From: Arthrobacter sp. FW305-BF8
GTDB lineage: Bacteria; Actinomycetota; Actinomycetes; Actinomycetales; Micrococcaceae
Assembly: GCF_021789315.1 (NCBI RefSeq)
Contig: NZ_CP084561.1
Span: 1,302,001-1,366,000, forward strand
Direction: 5' to 3'
DNA length: 64,000 bases
Position numbers and translations under genes: made by a program. Positions 8,525-17,890 of this stretch are shown here, in pieces (position 1 is the stretch's first letter; each line of letters opens with the position of its first letter). The notes under the pieces were generated by a model. The model did no database searches and was not told the origin of the DNA. It worked only from the letters and a program-made list of their open reading frames with translations.

Positions 8525-9454
8525 TTAGGAACCCTGTTCCACGGCAACGATGATCTTGCCGCGGGTATGTCCCTCCATGTTGGACCGGAAGGCATCCGCG
8601 GCCTTTTCCAGCGGGAACACTTCGGCAACTTCAACACGGATTTTCCGGCTGTCCACCAAGTCGGCCAGTTCCTGCAGGTCGGCGCCTACGGGGCTGACCC
8701 ACATCCAGGTGCCGCCATGCTTCTCCGCTTCGCTGTCGGCGATCGAAGCATGCCGGCCTCCTTCGGCCAGCACCGCCAGCGTTGCTTCGAGGTTTCCGCC
8801 CACGAAGTCGGCAACGACGTCCACGCCGTCAGGGCGCAGCGCGCGTACGCGCTCTGCGAGCCCGTCCCCGTAGGCAACCGGCTCGGCACCCAGGGAGCGG
8901 AGGAATTCGTGGTTCTTCTCCGAGGCGGTGGCAATGACACTGGCGCCCAGGGCTGCGGCGATCTGGATGCCAAGCGACCCCACGCCCCCGGAACCGCCGT
9001 GGATCAGAACAGTTTCGCCCGCCTTCAGGCCCAGCCGGTTGAGGACCTGGTAGGCGGTCAGCCCGGCCAGGGGCAGGCCCGCCGATTCGTTCCACCCCAG
9101 CGAGGCAGGCTTCCGCGCCAGGACCCGCTCCGGCAGCGCGATGTACTCGGCAAAACTTCCGCCGTGGACGTAGTCCTTGCGGCCATAGGCGATGACCTCG
9201 TCGCCAGGCTTGAACTGCCGGGCATCAATGCCTACCGACTCCACAACCCCCGTCACGTCCCAGCCGGGGATCACGGGAAACTCCAGGTCCATTGCCGCGT
9301 CCAGGTAGCCGGCCATGATCTTCCAGTCCACCGGGTTCACTGCGGCTGCCTTGACCCTGACCAGGACCATTCCGGGCCCGACTTTAGGCATCGGCCGATC
9401 GCCGTATTCGAGGACGTCGGGGTTTCCGTATGTGCTGTAAGTGACTGCCTTCAT
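8525..9454 (-). CDS. NAD(P)-dependent MDR oxidoreductase
   Basis: A 309-residue zinc-independent medium-chain dehydrogenase/reductase of the quinone-oxidoreductase type. An N-terminal GroES-like domain (MKAVTYSTYG..., AAAVNPVDWKIMAG, GWDVTGVVESVG, FKPGDEVIAYG) precedes a Rossmann domain with HGGSGGVGS at about residues 145-153. The Cys ligands of zinc alcohol dehydrogenases are absent. The start at ATG 9454 is set by the family N-terminus; the ribosome site is weak. It is downstream of, and co-directional with, the GntR gene but separated by about 93 bases, so co-transcription is uncertain. Substrate unknown. Confidence 0.87.
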   Translation of the reverse strand: MKAVTYSTYGNPDVLEYGDRPMPKVGPGMVLVRVKAAAVNPVDWKIMAGYLDAAMDLEFPVIPGWDVTGVVESVGIDARQFKPGDEVIAYGRKDYVHGGSFAEYIALPERVLARKPASLGWNESAGLPLAGLTAYQVLNRLGLKAGETVLIHGGSGGVGSLGIQIAAALGASVIATASEKNHEFLRSLGAEPVAYGDGLAERVRALRPDGVDVVADFVGGNLEATLAVLAEGGRHASIADSEAEKHGGTWMWVSPVGADLQELADLVDSRKIRVEVAEVFPLEKAADAFRSNMEGHTRGKIIVAVEQGS

Positions 9455-9547
9455 GCTTGCCACAACCGCGTGGCCGGACTTCGCTATTCCGGATCCGGAC
9501 ACGAAGTGTTGTATCGCACTGGGCGGCAAACCCGGTATCGGACTGGT

Positions 9548-10375
9548 TCAGGCGGGCGCAGGTTGGGATCCACCCTGTGCCAGACCCATGAACATGGTCC
9601 GGTGCAGGATGTCCACGTGCTTGCGTGAGATTTCGACGGCGGTGTCCGCGTCGTGGGCGCGCAGCGCCGTCACGAGCTCGATGTGGTCGCAGTTGGACTT
9701 GTGCAGCAGCTCAATGGGGTAGGGGATGAAGTAGGCATAAAGCTCGGCCAGCGTCTCGTGATAAATCCCGACGGGGGTCCCCAGACAGGACGCCGTGCCC
9801 ACCAGTTGGTGGAACTGCTCGTCAGCCTGGTGGTACGCGGACCAGTCCGTGGACGATGCCATCTTCCTGGTCAGCTGTTCCAGCTCGTCCAGCTGTTCAG
9901 CCGTTGCGTTGGCAGCCGCGTAGTGCGTTACCGCGCATTCGAACAGCAGCCGCCGGTCCACCAGCCGGTTCACCGCCTGCGACTCGGCCGGTGAAGCCGT
10001 GAGTTCCGCCAGCACATCGGGCGGCGGCTCGTCCGCCACGAAGGTTCCGCCGGCCCGTCCTCGGCGGCGCACCACCACGCCCTGGTCCGCCAGGCTCGCC
10101 AGCGCGCGCCGGGCAGTGATCGGGCTGACGGACAGTCCCAGCGCCACGTCCTCCTGGTCGGGGAGGCGCTCGCCGGGCTTCAGCAGCCCCAGCGAGATGG
10201 CCATCCCGATCCGCAGCCGCACGGCGTCGATGGCACTCCGGCGGTCGATGCCGGCCAGCGCCCCGGAACCGATGCGGGAAGCATCAGTGCGGGAAGCGCC
10301 GGCGGGGCCGCCGGGAGATACGGGGGAGGCGCTGTCCTCCAACTGACGGGTCATATCCGCTACTTTACGGCCCAT
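9548..10375 (-). CDS. GntR family regulator with FCD domain
   Basis: A 275-residue FadR-type GntR regulator. The first 40 or so residues are low-complexity. The winged HTH spans about 43-115 (RLRIGMAISLGLLKPGERLP, VSPITARRALASLADQGVV, GTFVADEPP). The all-helical FCD effector domain spans about 130-265, with HYAA and ALRAHDADTAVEISRKHVDIL containing usual metal/effector-site histidines. The start at ATG 10375 has AAGGGG upstream; ATG 10354 is the alternative. It is divergent from the nitrilase/permease operon, its likely target. Its 3' end was duplicated and survives as the remnant at 7018-7195. Confidence 0.9.
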   Translation of the reverse strand: MGRKVADMTRQLEDSASPVSPGGPAGASRTDASRIGSGALAGIDRRSAIDAVRLRIGMAISLGLLKPGERLPDQEDVALGLSVSPITARRALASLADQGVVVRRRGRAGGTFVADEPPPDVLAELTASPAESQAVNRLVDRRLLFECAVTHYAAANATAEQLDELEQLTRKMASSTDWSAYHQADEQFHQLVGTASCLGTPVGIYHETLAELYAYFIPYPIELLHKSNCDHIELVTALRAHDADTAVEISRKHVDILHRTMFMGLAQGGSQPAPA

Positions 10376-10405
10376 CCGCAGCCCCTTCCCATAATTGGAT
10401 CATTC

Positions 10406-10427
10406 TGATCTAATATAGCTCAGATCA
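10406..10427. promoter_or_regulatory. Candidate GntR operator
   Basis: Inverted repeat TGATCT-N10-AGATCA in the 74-base gap between the GntR gene and the nitrilase operon, with an additional GATC copy just upstream (10399-10402). Position and symmetry fit a dimeric regulator of the divergent operon. Confidence 0.5.
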
Positions 10428-10449
10428 CATCCCAGCTCGGAGAAAACCC

Positions 10450-11328
10450 ATGCAACGAATCCTTCCCCTCATTGCTGCCCAGGCCAGGCCGCGGCTCATC
10501 GGCGAACCCGTCGCGGCCTTCGCGGACGAGGTCACCGCTGCCCTCAAGACCAAGCCGGACAGCAAACTGGTGGTCTTCCCGGAGCTCCATCTCTTCGGCG
10601 ACGGCACCCCGGACCGGCAGCGCACCGAAGCACTGCAGGGCTCCGCCGAACCGCTCGATGGCCCAAGAATCAAGGAACTGCAGCAGCTCGCCGCAGACCT
10701 GGGCATCTGGCTGGTCCCCGGCAGCGTCTGCGAGCGCGGCCCGGAAGGCCAGCTGTTCAACACCCAGCTGGTCCTGTCGCCGGAGGGGGAGCTCGCCGGC
10801 TACTACCGGAAGATCTTCCCCTGGCGCCCGTTCGAGCCCTACGATCCCGGCGACCGGTTCACCACCGTGGACCTGGCCGGCATCGGCAGGGTGGGCCTGA
10901 ACATCTGCTACGACGCCTGGTACCCGGAGGTGTCCCGCCAGCTCGCCTGGATGGGCGCAGAGGTGATCCTCAACGTCGTCAAGACCACCACGCCGGACCG
11001 GCGGCAGGAACTGGTGCTGGCCAAGGCGAACGCCATCGTGAACCAGGTGTTCGTGGTCAGCGTCAACTGCGCCGGCCCCACCGGCCAGGGCAAGAGCATC
11101 ATCGTCGACCCTGAGGGCAACACCATCGCCGAAGCCGGGGACGACGCCCCGGTGCTGCTGGCGGCGGACCTGGACCTGGCCGCCGTCGGGCATGTCCGCA
11201 CCCACGGGACGGAGAACCTCAACCGCCCCTGGTCCCAGTTCCGGGACGGGGAGGCCGCCGTCGAACTGCCCGTCTACCAGGGCCGGATCAATCCGCTGAC
11301 CTGGACGCCCCCGTCCTTCAATGCCTAA
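10450..11328 (+). CDS. Carbon-nitrogen hydrolase (nitrilase superfamily), copy 1
   Basis: A 292-residue nitrilase-superfamily amidohydrolase with the complete catalytic set: Glu45 (VVFPELHLFG), Lys121 (GYYRKIFPW) and Cys153 (GLNICYDAWYPE). These enzymes hydrolyse nitriles, amides or N-carbamoyl compounds through a Cys thioester. The start at ATG 10450 has GGAGAA upstream. It is first gene of an operon with an amino-acid permease (8-base overlap or 10-base gap, depending on that gene's start) and a second nitrilase. The pairing suggests uptake and stepwise hydrolysis of an amide-type nitrogen source. Substrate unknown. Confidence 0.9.
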   Translation: MQRILPLIAAQARPRLIGEPVAAFADEVTAALKTKPDSKLVVFPELHLFGDGTPDRQRTEALQGSAEPLDGPRIKELQQLAADLGIWLVPGSVCERGPEGQLFNTQLVLSPEGELAGYYRKIFPWRPFEPYDPGDRFTTVDLAGIGRVGLNICYDAWYPEVSRQLAWMGAEVILNVVKTTTPDRRQELVLAKANAIVNQVFVVSVNCAGPTGQGKSIIVDPEGNTIAEAGDDAPVLLAADLDLAAVGHVRTHGTENLNRPWSQFRDGEAAVELPVYQGRINPLTWTPPSFNA

Positions 11329-11338
11329 GGAAAACCAC

Positions 11339-12688
11339 GTGACAACTACCCTGACCCGCACGCTGAAGCTGCCGTCGCTGGTGCTGTTCGGCCTGGCGTA
11401 CCTGACCCCGCTGATTGTCCTGGCCATCTTCGGCCTGATCGCCGAGACCACGGGCGGGGCGGCGCCGTCGGCGTACCTCGTGGCGATGGTGGCCATGCTG
11501 TTCACGGCCCACAGCTACGGCCGGATGGCGGTGGCCTACCCGGTGGCCGGCTCCGCGTACACGTACGTGCGCCGGTCCATCGATCCCCGCGTGGGCTTCC
11601 TGGTGGGCTGGGCGATCCTGCTGGACTACCTGTTCCTGCCCATGGTGATCTGGCTGATCGGCGCCTCCTACCTGAGCGCGCAGTTCCCGGGCGTGCCCAT
11701 GTGGCTGTGGATTGTCGGCTTCATCCTCATCACCACGGTCCTGAACATCCTGGGCATCAAGGTGGCGGACAAGGCGAACTACGTGCTGATGGCGTTCCAG
11801 CTGCTGGTGATCGTGTTCTTCGTGGCGCTGGCCGTCGGCAACATCGTGTCCGTCTCCGGCCCTGGCGGCCTGGCCAGCACGGAGCCGTTCTTCAACGGCA
11901 CGTCCAGCTTCGCCACCATTTCCGCGGGAGCGGCCATCGCGGCGTACTCGTTCCTGGGGTTCGACGCCGTCACCACCCTCACCGAGGAAACTGTGGACCC
12001 GCGGCGGAACGTGCCGCGCGCCATCATGCTCATCGCGCTGATCGGCGGCGGCATCTTCGTGGCCGTCTCCTACATCACGCAGCTGGTGCACCCGGGCGGG
12101 GTGTTTGAGGACTCGGCGTCCGCGGCCAGCGCCATCGCCCTGCAGATCGGCGGGCAGGTCTTCGGCGCGGTGTTCCTCGCCGGGCTGGTGGTGGCGCAGT
12201 TCGCCTCCGGCCTCGCCGCGCAGGCCAGCGCCTCCCGGCTGGTCTACGCCATGGGCCGCGACTCGGTCCTGCCCAAGGCCATCTTCGGCCGGCTTAGCGC
12301 GAAGTTCCACACGCCCGTGGTGAACCTGGTGATCACCGGCATCGTGGGCCTGATCGCGATCTTCCTGGACGTGGCGACGTCGACGTCGTTCATCAACTTC
12401 GGCGCCTTCACCGCCTTCACGCTGGTCAATGTCTCGGTGGTGTTCCACTATGTGCGCCGACGCCGGGCGGGGGAGCAGCTGAACGCCGTCGCCTACGTGG
12501 CGGTCCCGGCGGTGGGCGCCATCGTCTGCGCCTACCTGCTCTCCCAGCTGGACAGCAACGCCATTACGCTGGGACTGAGCTGGCTTGCTTTGGGGATCGT
12601 AGTGCTGGCACTGATCACCCGGGGCTTCCGCGCCGCGCCGCCGGAGATGACGACGACGGAGAAGGCCACCGTGGAGGCCGCCGCCTAG
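11339..12688 (+). CDS. APC family amino-acid/amine permease
   Basis: About 449 residues with twelve hydrophobic segments and the APC pattern GLAYLTPLIVLAIFGL at the first segment, YPVAGSAYTYVRR, and FLGFDAVTTLTEE in the middle. GTG 11339 has AAGGA eight bases upstream and is the likelier start; ATG 11321 overlaps the end of the first nitrilase gene and would add six residues. It lies between two nitrilase-superfamily genes on the same strand, so it probably imports their substrate (amino acid, amine or amide). The final 20 residues are hydrophilic. Confidence 0.88.
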   Translation: MTTTLTRTLKLPSLVLFGLAYLTPLIVLAIFGLIAETTGGAAPSAYLVAMVAMLFTAHSYGRMAVAYPVAGSAYTYVRRSIDPRVGFLVGWAILLDYLFLPMVIWLIGASYLSAQFPGVPMWLWIVGFILITTVLNILGIKVADKANYVLMAFQLLVIVFFVALAVGNIVSVSGPGGLASTEPFFNGTSSFATISAGAAIAAYSFLGFDAVTTLTEETVDPRRNVPRAIMLIALIGGGIFVAVSYITQLVHPGGVFEDSASAASAIALQIGGQVFGAVFLAGLVVAQFASGLAAQASASRLVYAMGRDSVLPKAIFGRLSAKFHTPVVNLVITGIVGLIAIFLDVATSTSFINFGAFTAFTLVNVSVVFHYVRRRRAGEQLNAVAYVAVPAVGAIVCAYLLSQLDSNAITLGLSWLALGIVVLALITRGFRAAPPEMTTTEKATVEAAA

Positions 12689-12722
12689 GTTTGTATTGGA
12701 TTATGGGACGGAAGGGACTGGC

Positions 12723-13505
12723 GTGAGGATAGCCCTCGGGCAGCTTGAATCCGGCACCGACGTCGCGGCGAACCTGGCCGCCATCGACCGGTTCGCCGCT
12801 TCGGCGGCCGCCGACGGCGCCGCGCTGGTGGCCTTCCCGGAGTACGCCACGTACGAGAAGAAGATCGTGGATGCTTCGTTCCCGGCGGTGGCCGAGCCGC
12901 TGAACGGCCCCATCTGCCGGGAACTCGCCGCCACCGCGGCCCGCCACGGGATCGCGCTGGTGGCGGGCGTGGTGGAAACGTCCGACGAGGAGGGCCGGGC
13001 GTACAACACCCTCGTGGCGTTCGGGCCTTCCGGTGAGTGGCTGGCGGTGTACCGGAAGATCCACCTGTTCGACGCGCAGGGCTTCGGGGAGTCGACCTAC
13101 ATCAAGCCGGGACCGTCCACCGAGCCCGTGGTGTTCGAGGCCGGGGGAGCGCGGTTCGGGCTGATGACCTGCTACGACCTGCGGTTCCCGGAGCTGGCCC
13201 GGTCCCTGGCCGACGCCGGCGCGCAGGTTTTGCTGGTCTGCCCATCATGGGTGCCGGGCACGCACAAGACGGAGCAGTGGCTGGCGTTGAATGCGGCGCG
13301 GGCGATCGAGAACAGCGTGTACGTGGCAGGGGTGTGCCAGGCCCCGCCGGTCTCCGTCGGGCGCAGCTTGCTGGTTGACCCGATGGGGTACGTGGAGGCG
13401 GACCTCGGGCTGGAACCGGGCGTGCGGGCGGTGGAGGTTTCACTGTCTACTGTGGCACGGGTGAGGGAGCAGTTCCCCATGTTCCGGCAGCGGCGGCTGG
13501 GGTAG
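12723..13505 (+). CDS. Carbon-nitrogen hydrolase (nitrilase superfamily), copy 2
   Basis: A 260-residue nitrilase-superfamily enzyme with Glu40 (AFPEYATYE), Lys112 (VYRKIHLFD) and Cys150 (GLMTCYDLRFPE), complete for catalysis. The IHLFDAQGFGES segment resembles the omega-amidase/deaminated-glutathione-amidase branch, so it differs from copy 1. GTG 12723 is preceded by GGAAGGGA and matches the family N-terminus; ATG 12696 would add nine residues. Last gene of the GntR-linked operon, 34 bases after the permease. Confidence 0.9.
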   Translation: MRIALGQLESGTDVAANLAAIDRFAASAAADGAALVAFPEYATYEKKIVDASFPAVAEPLNGPICRELAATAARHGIALVAGVVETSDEEGRAYNTLVAFGPSGEWLAVYRKIHLFDAQGFGESTYIKPGPSTEPVVFEAGGARFGLMTCYDLRFPELARSLADAGAQVLLVCPSWVPGTHKTEQWLALNAARAIENSVYVAGVCQAPPVSVGRSLLVDPMGYVEADLGLEPGVRAVEVSLSTVARVREQFPMFRQRRLG

Positions 13506-13771
13506 GGGTGGTAGGGCGGTGCCATGCCGAAAATCTCACGCACTTCGTCCTGCTGACGTCACGCCGTGAACGGTACGACGCCTGCGAGTCCCGAGCTTGG
13601 TCCCGTGTAGCAGGCCACCTAGCATCATCCGTAGGTCCTTTTGCCCGATGCTAAGGGTTCGTTCTCTGCTGATCAGGGACAACCTAAATGGGGAGAGGCC
13701 AGCCCGGCAGGGGCAGGCCTCTCCGACATTAACCGTGAGAAGACCACGAGTAGGTCGCAACGCCTCCCGTT
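13506..13771. other. Intergenic region with one hairpin
   Basis: No convincing gene. A stem GGAGAGGCC (13692-13700) with GGCCTCTCC (13716-13724) lies between convergent genes and could terminate either transcript. A short minus-strand frame (13536-13760) has no recognised match. Confidence 0.5.
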
Positions 13772-16700
13772 TTAGCCGTCATCGCCCATTCTCTCGGCCT
13801 TGGAGTCGTGGCGGCGAGCATCCTGTTGGTAGCTGTCTGCGATGCCGCGGAGCACGCGCGCAGTGCGCGGCCACCGAGTGGAAATCTTTGTCGCCATCTC
13901 CCGATACTTCTTTTCGAGTTCGCGCTCTTGGTCTCCCCCGTCAAAGACACCTCGGGTGGTAACCCCACGTTGATTGATCTTGCCAATGTGCAGTCCCGTG
14001 TCTAGCCGTGCGTTGCCGATGTTTTCGATGATCTCTCGGACGGGTTCCGCGGGCCAGACGCCATCGGCGCCTACGGGACTTGATGCGAGGACTTGGCCGA
14101 TCTGTTCATCGCCGATCGCAGCGCGCTTGCTGTCTGAGAAGGCGAGTCGGGCGCCTCGCACCCAAGCAGTCAGGTGAGGGCCGTCGATGGTGCCGTCTTC
14201 GGCGAGACCCGGAAGGGTATGCCAGTTGTGAAGAACGCTGAATGACAGATGAGCGAACGCGTTCTCTTGAGCAGTAAGCGACCGCTGGGGGTCGTCATCG
14301 CCACGGTAGAGGGCATTGATCATGCTTACGAAGTCGCTTGGTTCCGTTCCCAGCGCCCGGTAGAGCGCCGCCGAGGGTTGGTGATCATGTAGCAGTTCAA
14401 AGAACACGAACTCATACCCTGGAAGGTCCTCGTCGTCGTAGAAGTGCTGCTCCATGTACGTCAGGACATTGCCGAGGTAGTAGCTACTCATAGTCGTGTC
14501 TTGGATGGGGCCGGGCCCATTCCTGAGCGCATTAAGGACCATCTTGACGAGGCCAACGCCAGGTTGGCAGTTGTCGTGAAGCATGTCACTGAGGAGTTCT
14601 ACTGCTTCCCATGGGCGATCGTGCTTGACGAGCAGATCGATTGCTTCTGCGCGCTCTTCCGTGGCGGCGTAGCGATGTTGCGTTCGTTTCCAATATGCTG
14701 CCTCGAGATCCTTGGCGAGGGTGGCAACCTCGGTCCAATATTGCTTTGCGAAAGGGACGGCTGCCATGAGTGTTTCCTGTGATGGCGCTTCCCTCAACGC
14801 AGGGCTGGTAAGCGCAGACTTGACCCAGGAGAAGCCTTCAAGATTGATTTTGTCGCTGGCGAAGGTCAAGGCGGCATGTCTCAGGTTTTCGTCCTGAGTG
14901 CTGAGCCAGGCGAGGATCGCCTCCTCGGGGGCGTCATCCCTTGCCGAGAGCATTCTGCCGATAATGTGAGGAGTTTTCACCTCAAGCGTCAACGCGGCCA
15001 ACGCCCCCGCGCCAAGTGTGAGGACCTCTTCGAGGGCCTCGTTTCGTAACCGGGCGAGTTCAACGTCGTAGCCTTCTTCTCCCCACTTGTAGTTAGGGAT
15101 ACGAGGCCGCCAGTCAAAGAGATTCGAGAATCGGCGGGCGTCCCGATCAGGTGTCAGATCATCAGCAACAGCACGAAGAAGCGTCACGTCGTCGGCGGAC
15201 ATGGCCCACTCGGCCTCCGCATACTCTTCGTGTTTGTCTGCCTCGCCGGTCAGTGCTTCCCACATCGCATACCTTTCTTCCTCCTTCCAAGTGTCGGCGC
15301 CGACAGCCTCACGAAGCTTTTGGATAACCACACCCCGCCCATCAGTGGGCAACGTAGCGATTTTCGGAAGCAATTCCAGCCAGCGTTCCGTGCTTGTGCC
15401 CACCTCACCCATGGCGATGGCGGCAAGCCTGTGGACGAAGCGGCCCCAGTCTGCGTAGGTCACTGATTGCCTGACGGGACTCCAATCGCGATATGTGGGC
15501 GCGTGAGGAGGGAATGCGGTCGCGTGGTTCTGGGGCCACACTCCCATAAGGAGTTTCCAGCCAACGCCCGGCTCGCGCTGAAGGATCCGCTCGACCACCG
15601 CGAGTTTGTCGTCAACCGTAGCCCCGCTTTGAGGAAGCCAACCCGTTACGACCGTCTGAAGGCTCGCGATCGGACGGTTGCTAAGCCGACCTCCGGGATC
15701 GATCGAGGAGAGTTGACCGAGCAGCAGCGCCGCTCGGCCGAAATGAGAGGGCGACCAGCAAAGCGTCTCCATTGCCCATAGAAGGCTCGGGTGAGGGGAT
15801 GACGGACCGAACACGTCCTGCGCTTGATCCCTAAACATAGTGCCGAGGACAGGGTTCGGTTGCTCAAGGTCAAGCTCGACGGCGTCAAGAAAGACTTCAG
15901 GAGACGCTTCGGCTAATGCGGGCAGGGAGCCAGCCAGCCGGGCCCAGATCTCGCCGGACGCGTCGGCGTTGGCGGTAGTAAGCAACCCCTGGACGATCTT
16001 TTCCACGCGGCTTTGCATTTGCAGGTCGGTTGGAAGTTCGCCTTGGCTCGCGGCCGAAAGCGCCAAGCCGTTCGAAAGTCCTTTCTTCAGGATATCCGAA
16101 TAACGCGGCGTCGTGCCGTGCGCACTCGCTGTCATGCGGCTAAGGGCGTCCATGCCTTGGTAGGGATCTGGTTCCAGCAGAACATCCACAACCACCTCAC
16201 CCCAACGGGCCAAGTCGTTGGTCGTCAACGTCGGCAGGAGGAGGAGGGCCGCCTCTGCTGGCGATGTCAGCCTCCACGTGCCTCCCGAGCGGACAAAAGG
16301 GGCATCGCTACGACCGGCCAGACTGGTAAGGAGTCGCTCTATTTCTTCCGGTGCTCGCCCAGTCAACTTCTCCAAGGCGAGGAGGTCATCTTCATATCCT
16401 GACCACGATCCGGCCAATACAAGGGGCGCAAGAATGCCAGCAGACTCGGGCTTAGCTGCCCACTCCGGTTTGCGGAATCGTGGCTCAATTGCGATAGAAC
16501 GGATAAGAGCAGCCATACTGCGACGGGCGAGAGCCACCATTGCTTCCGCCTTGTCCGAGTCGGAAACTATCGCCTTCAAAGCCTCGCGAGCGGCAACTCG
16601 GTCGATCTTCCGAAGCTCGACTCCCTTACCGGGGCGAACAATGTCGTCGGCCCCGGCGATCAGGACGACACGATGTCCACCGTTTACCGTCGCTGCAAGG

Positions 16701-17731
16701 TCTGGCTCGCCCTCAAATAGCGGCACAAGGATCAGGGGAACCGGCGACTCGACCATCCGTTGCCACGCGGCTTTATCAGTAACCACGACGGTGCGGTAAA
16801 GAAGCTCGTCATGCGTTGCCAATGCTGAGAAAAGGAAGGCCAGAGCGTCGTCCTGCCACTGCGCTTTCAGCGTCACGATCGCATCGCCCTGCGCTGCACC
16901 CGTCAACACGGCACGCAGCTCTTCGGCCGGGACTGAACGCCCGGCCGCGAAGAATTCGGGAGGAAGCGCGATGTCGGTGCGCCCCTGGAACGACTTCCAC
17001 CACCGTTCGATGGTCTGAGCGTCGCGGGGCCGGTACCCGAGGCGCTCGGAAATCCAATAGTGCACGGAAGGAGACGCTAGGAGCCACCCCTCAAGGCGGT
17101 GCCCGTCGACGGCCACAACACCGGCGAACTTTGATTCCGCCGCACGCTCCGTTGCCCATCCCTTCGCTCCTGCCCAGTTGCGGGGTGTCGCGAACACGAA
17201 CACCGAGCTCGCGTCATTAGGGAGTGACTCTACGCGCTTGTCGTAGTCGCTCTGCGCCTTGCCCTTCGAGTTGGCTTCGGTACCGAACTCGAAACGCAGC
17301 TCACCGGACGGGAGATAGGTGCTTCCGGTGGATGTCGCTGTGCCGTCCCATCCGGGCGCGGCCCCACCTTCGTGCGCCCGCACGTCGACGTTGGTGATGC
17401 CCGGGGTCACGGCCAAAAGACGGCGGATCAGTTCCGGAAAGGCTCCCTTTGCGTCGTCCCGTGCCGCCCAACTGTGAAGTTCGTTAGCGCTGACCAGTTC
17501 GGGCCCATCAGCCCGAAGGGCGGGGGCTACTGATGATGTGCTTTCGCCACGATTCTTGAGAAGACGCTCGACCTCCGCGCGGGCGAAACGATGCTGCGAT
17601 GAGCCCGGCAGACGTGCTGACGTGAGCGTGCCTCCTCTCACCCAGTTCCTGACGGTGTTCTCATGTACACCGAGCAATGCGGCCGTCTCCCGAACATTCA
17701 AAAATGGCCTACTCTTCTTTTCACTACTCAT
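13772..17731 (-). CDS. Giant HTH/nuclease-like/STAND-like protein, function unknown
   Basis: A 1,319-residue protein. Residues 8-60 form an excisionase/MerR-like HTH (LNVRETAALLGVHENTVRNWV, then LPGSSQHRFARAEVERLL). Residues about 78-230 resemble a PD-(D/E)XK-like module: GWDG, ELRFEFGTE, K(A)QSDYDKRV, FVFATPRNW, RLEGWLLASPSVHYW. Residues about 260-400 match the NTPase position of STAND-like proteins but lack a Walker A lysine (VTLKAQWQDDALAFL where GxxGxGKS is expected). The remaining 900 residues are Trp- and Leu-rich helical repeats. These assignments are pattern-based. It is isolated, with nearest neighbours unrelated, and its somewhat less GC-rich codons suggest acquisition. No Shine-Dalgarno precedes ATG 17731, but a -10-like TACGAT lies six bases away (leaderless). 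A defence sensor is a reasonable but unproven guess. Confidence 0.6.
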   Translation of the reverse strand: MSSEKKSRPFLNVRETAALLGVHENTVRNWVRGGTLTSARLPGSSQHRFARAEVERLLKNRGESTSSVAPALRADGPELVSANELHSWAARDDAKGAFPELIRRLLAVTPGITNVDVRAHEGGAAPGWDGTATSTGSTYLPSGELRFEFGTEANSKGKAQSDYDKRVESLPNDASSVFVFATPRNWAGAKGWATERAAESKFAGVVAVDGHRLEGWLLASPSVHYWISERLGYRPRDAQTIERWWKSFQGRTDIALPPEFFAAGRSVPAEELRAVLTGAAQGDAIVTLKAQWQDDALAFLFSALATHDELLYRTVVVTDKAAWQRMVESPVPLILVPLFEGEPDLAATVNGGHRVVLIAGADDIVRPGKGVELRKIDRVAAREALKAIVSDSDKAEAMVALARRSMAALIRSIAIEPRFRKPEWAAKPESAGILAPLVLAGSWSGYEDDLLALEKLTGRAPEEIERLLTSLAGRSDAPFVRSGGTWRLTSPAEAALLLLPTLTTNDLARWGEVVVDVLLEPDPYQGMDALSRMTASAHGTTPRYSDILKKGLSNGLALSAASQGELPTDLQMQSRVEKIVQGLLTTANADASGEIWARLAGSLPALAEASPEVFLDAVELDLEQPNPVLGTMFRDQAQDVFGPSSPHPSLLWAMETLCWSPSHFGRAALLLGQLSSIDPGGRLSNRPIASLQTVVTGWLPQSGATVDDKLAVVERILQREPGVGWKLLMGVWPQNHATAFPPHAPTYRDWSPVRQSVTYADWGRFVHRLAAIAMGEVGTSTERWLELLPKIATLPTDGRGVVIQKLREAVGADTWKEEERYAMWEALTGEADKHEEYAEAEWAMSADDVTLLRAVADDLTPDRDARRFSNLFDWRPRIPNYKWGEEGYDVELARLRNEALEEVLTLGAGALAALTLEVKTPHIIGRMLSARDDAPEEAILAWLSTQDENLRHAALTFASDKINLEGFSWVKSALTSPALREAPSQETLMAAVPFAKQYWTEVATLAKDLEAAYWKRTQHRYAATEERAEAIDLLVKHDRPWEAVELLSDMLHDNCQPGVGLVKMVLNALRNGPGPIQDTTMSSYYLGNVLTYMEQHFYDDEDLPGYEFVFFELLHDHQPSAALYRALGTEPSDFVSMINALYRGDDDPQRSLTAQENAFAHLSFSVLHNWHTLPGLAEDGTIDGPHLTAWVRGARLAFSDSKRAAIGDEQIGQVLASSPVGADGVWPAEPVREIIENIGNARLDTGLHIGKINQRGVTTRGVFDGGDQERELEKKYREMATKISTRWPRTARVLRGIADSYQQDARRHDSKAERMGDDG

Positions 17732-17732
17732 G

Positions 17733-17752
17733 ACAACATCGTATTACGTTGT
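17733..17752 (-). promoter_or_regulatory. Leaderless promoter with overlapping dyad
   Basis: On the minus strand TACGAT lies exactly six bases before ATG 17731, the spacing of a leaderless -10 box. The same bases form a dyad ACAAC-AT-CGT-ATT-ACG-TTGT (outer arms ACAAC/GTTGT, inner CGT/ACG). A protein bound here would block the promoter; the HTH of the encoded protein is the obvious candidate for autoregulation. Confidence 0.45.
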
Positions 17753-17890
17753 GGACTTTGTGTACATGTCGGTGGCCCGTGAGTGCGCGTGGCATTGGCG
17801 CCAAGCAAGATCGGCTGCCCGTCCTTCAACCCGCGCCGACACCCTCCGCCCAGTTGGGGAGTTAGCGCACCTGTAGGACAGACTGTTGCC

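Noticed and set aside
10413..10426. Shared AGCTCAGATC between the GntR operator and the NrtR palindrome
   Set aside because: Ten bases in common but with different symmetry, and the regulators are unrelated; most likely chance.
13536..13760. Small minus-strand ORF of 74 codons
   Set aside because: No ribosome site, it spans a hairpin and shows no recognisable family.
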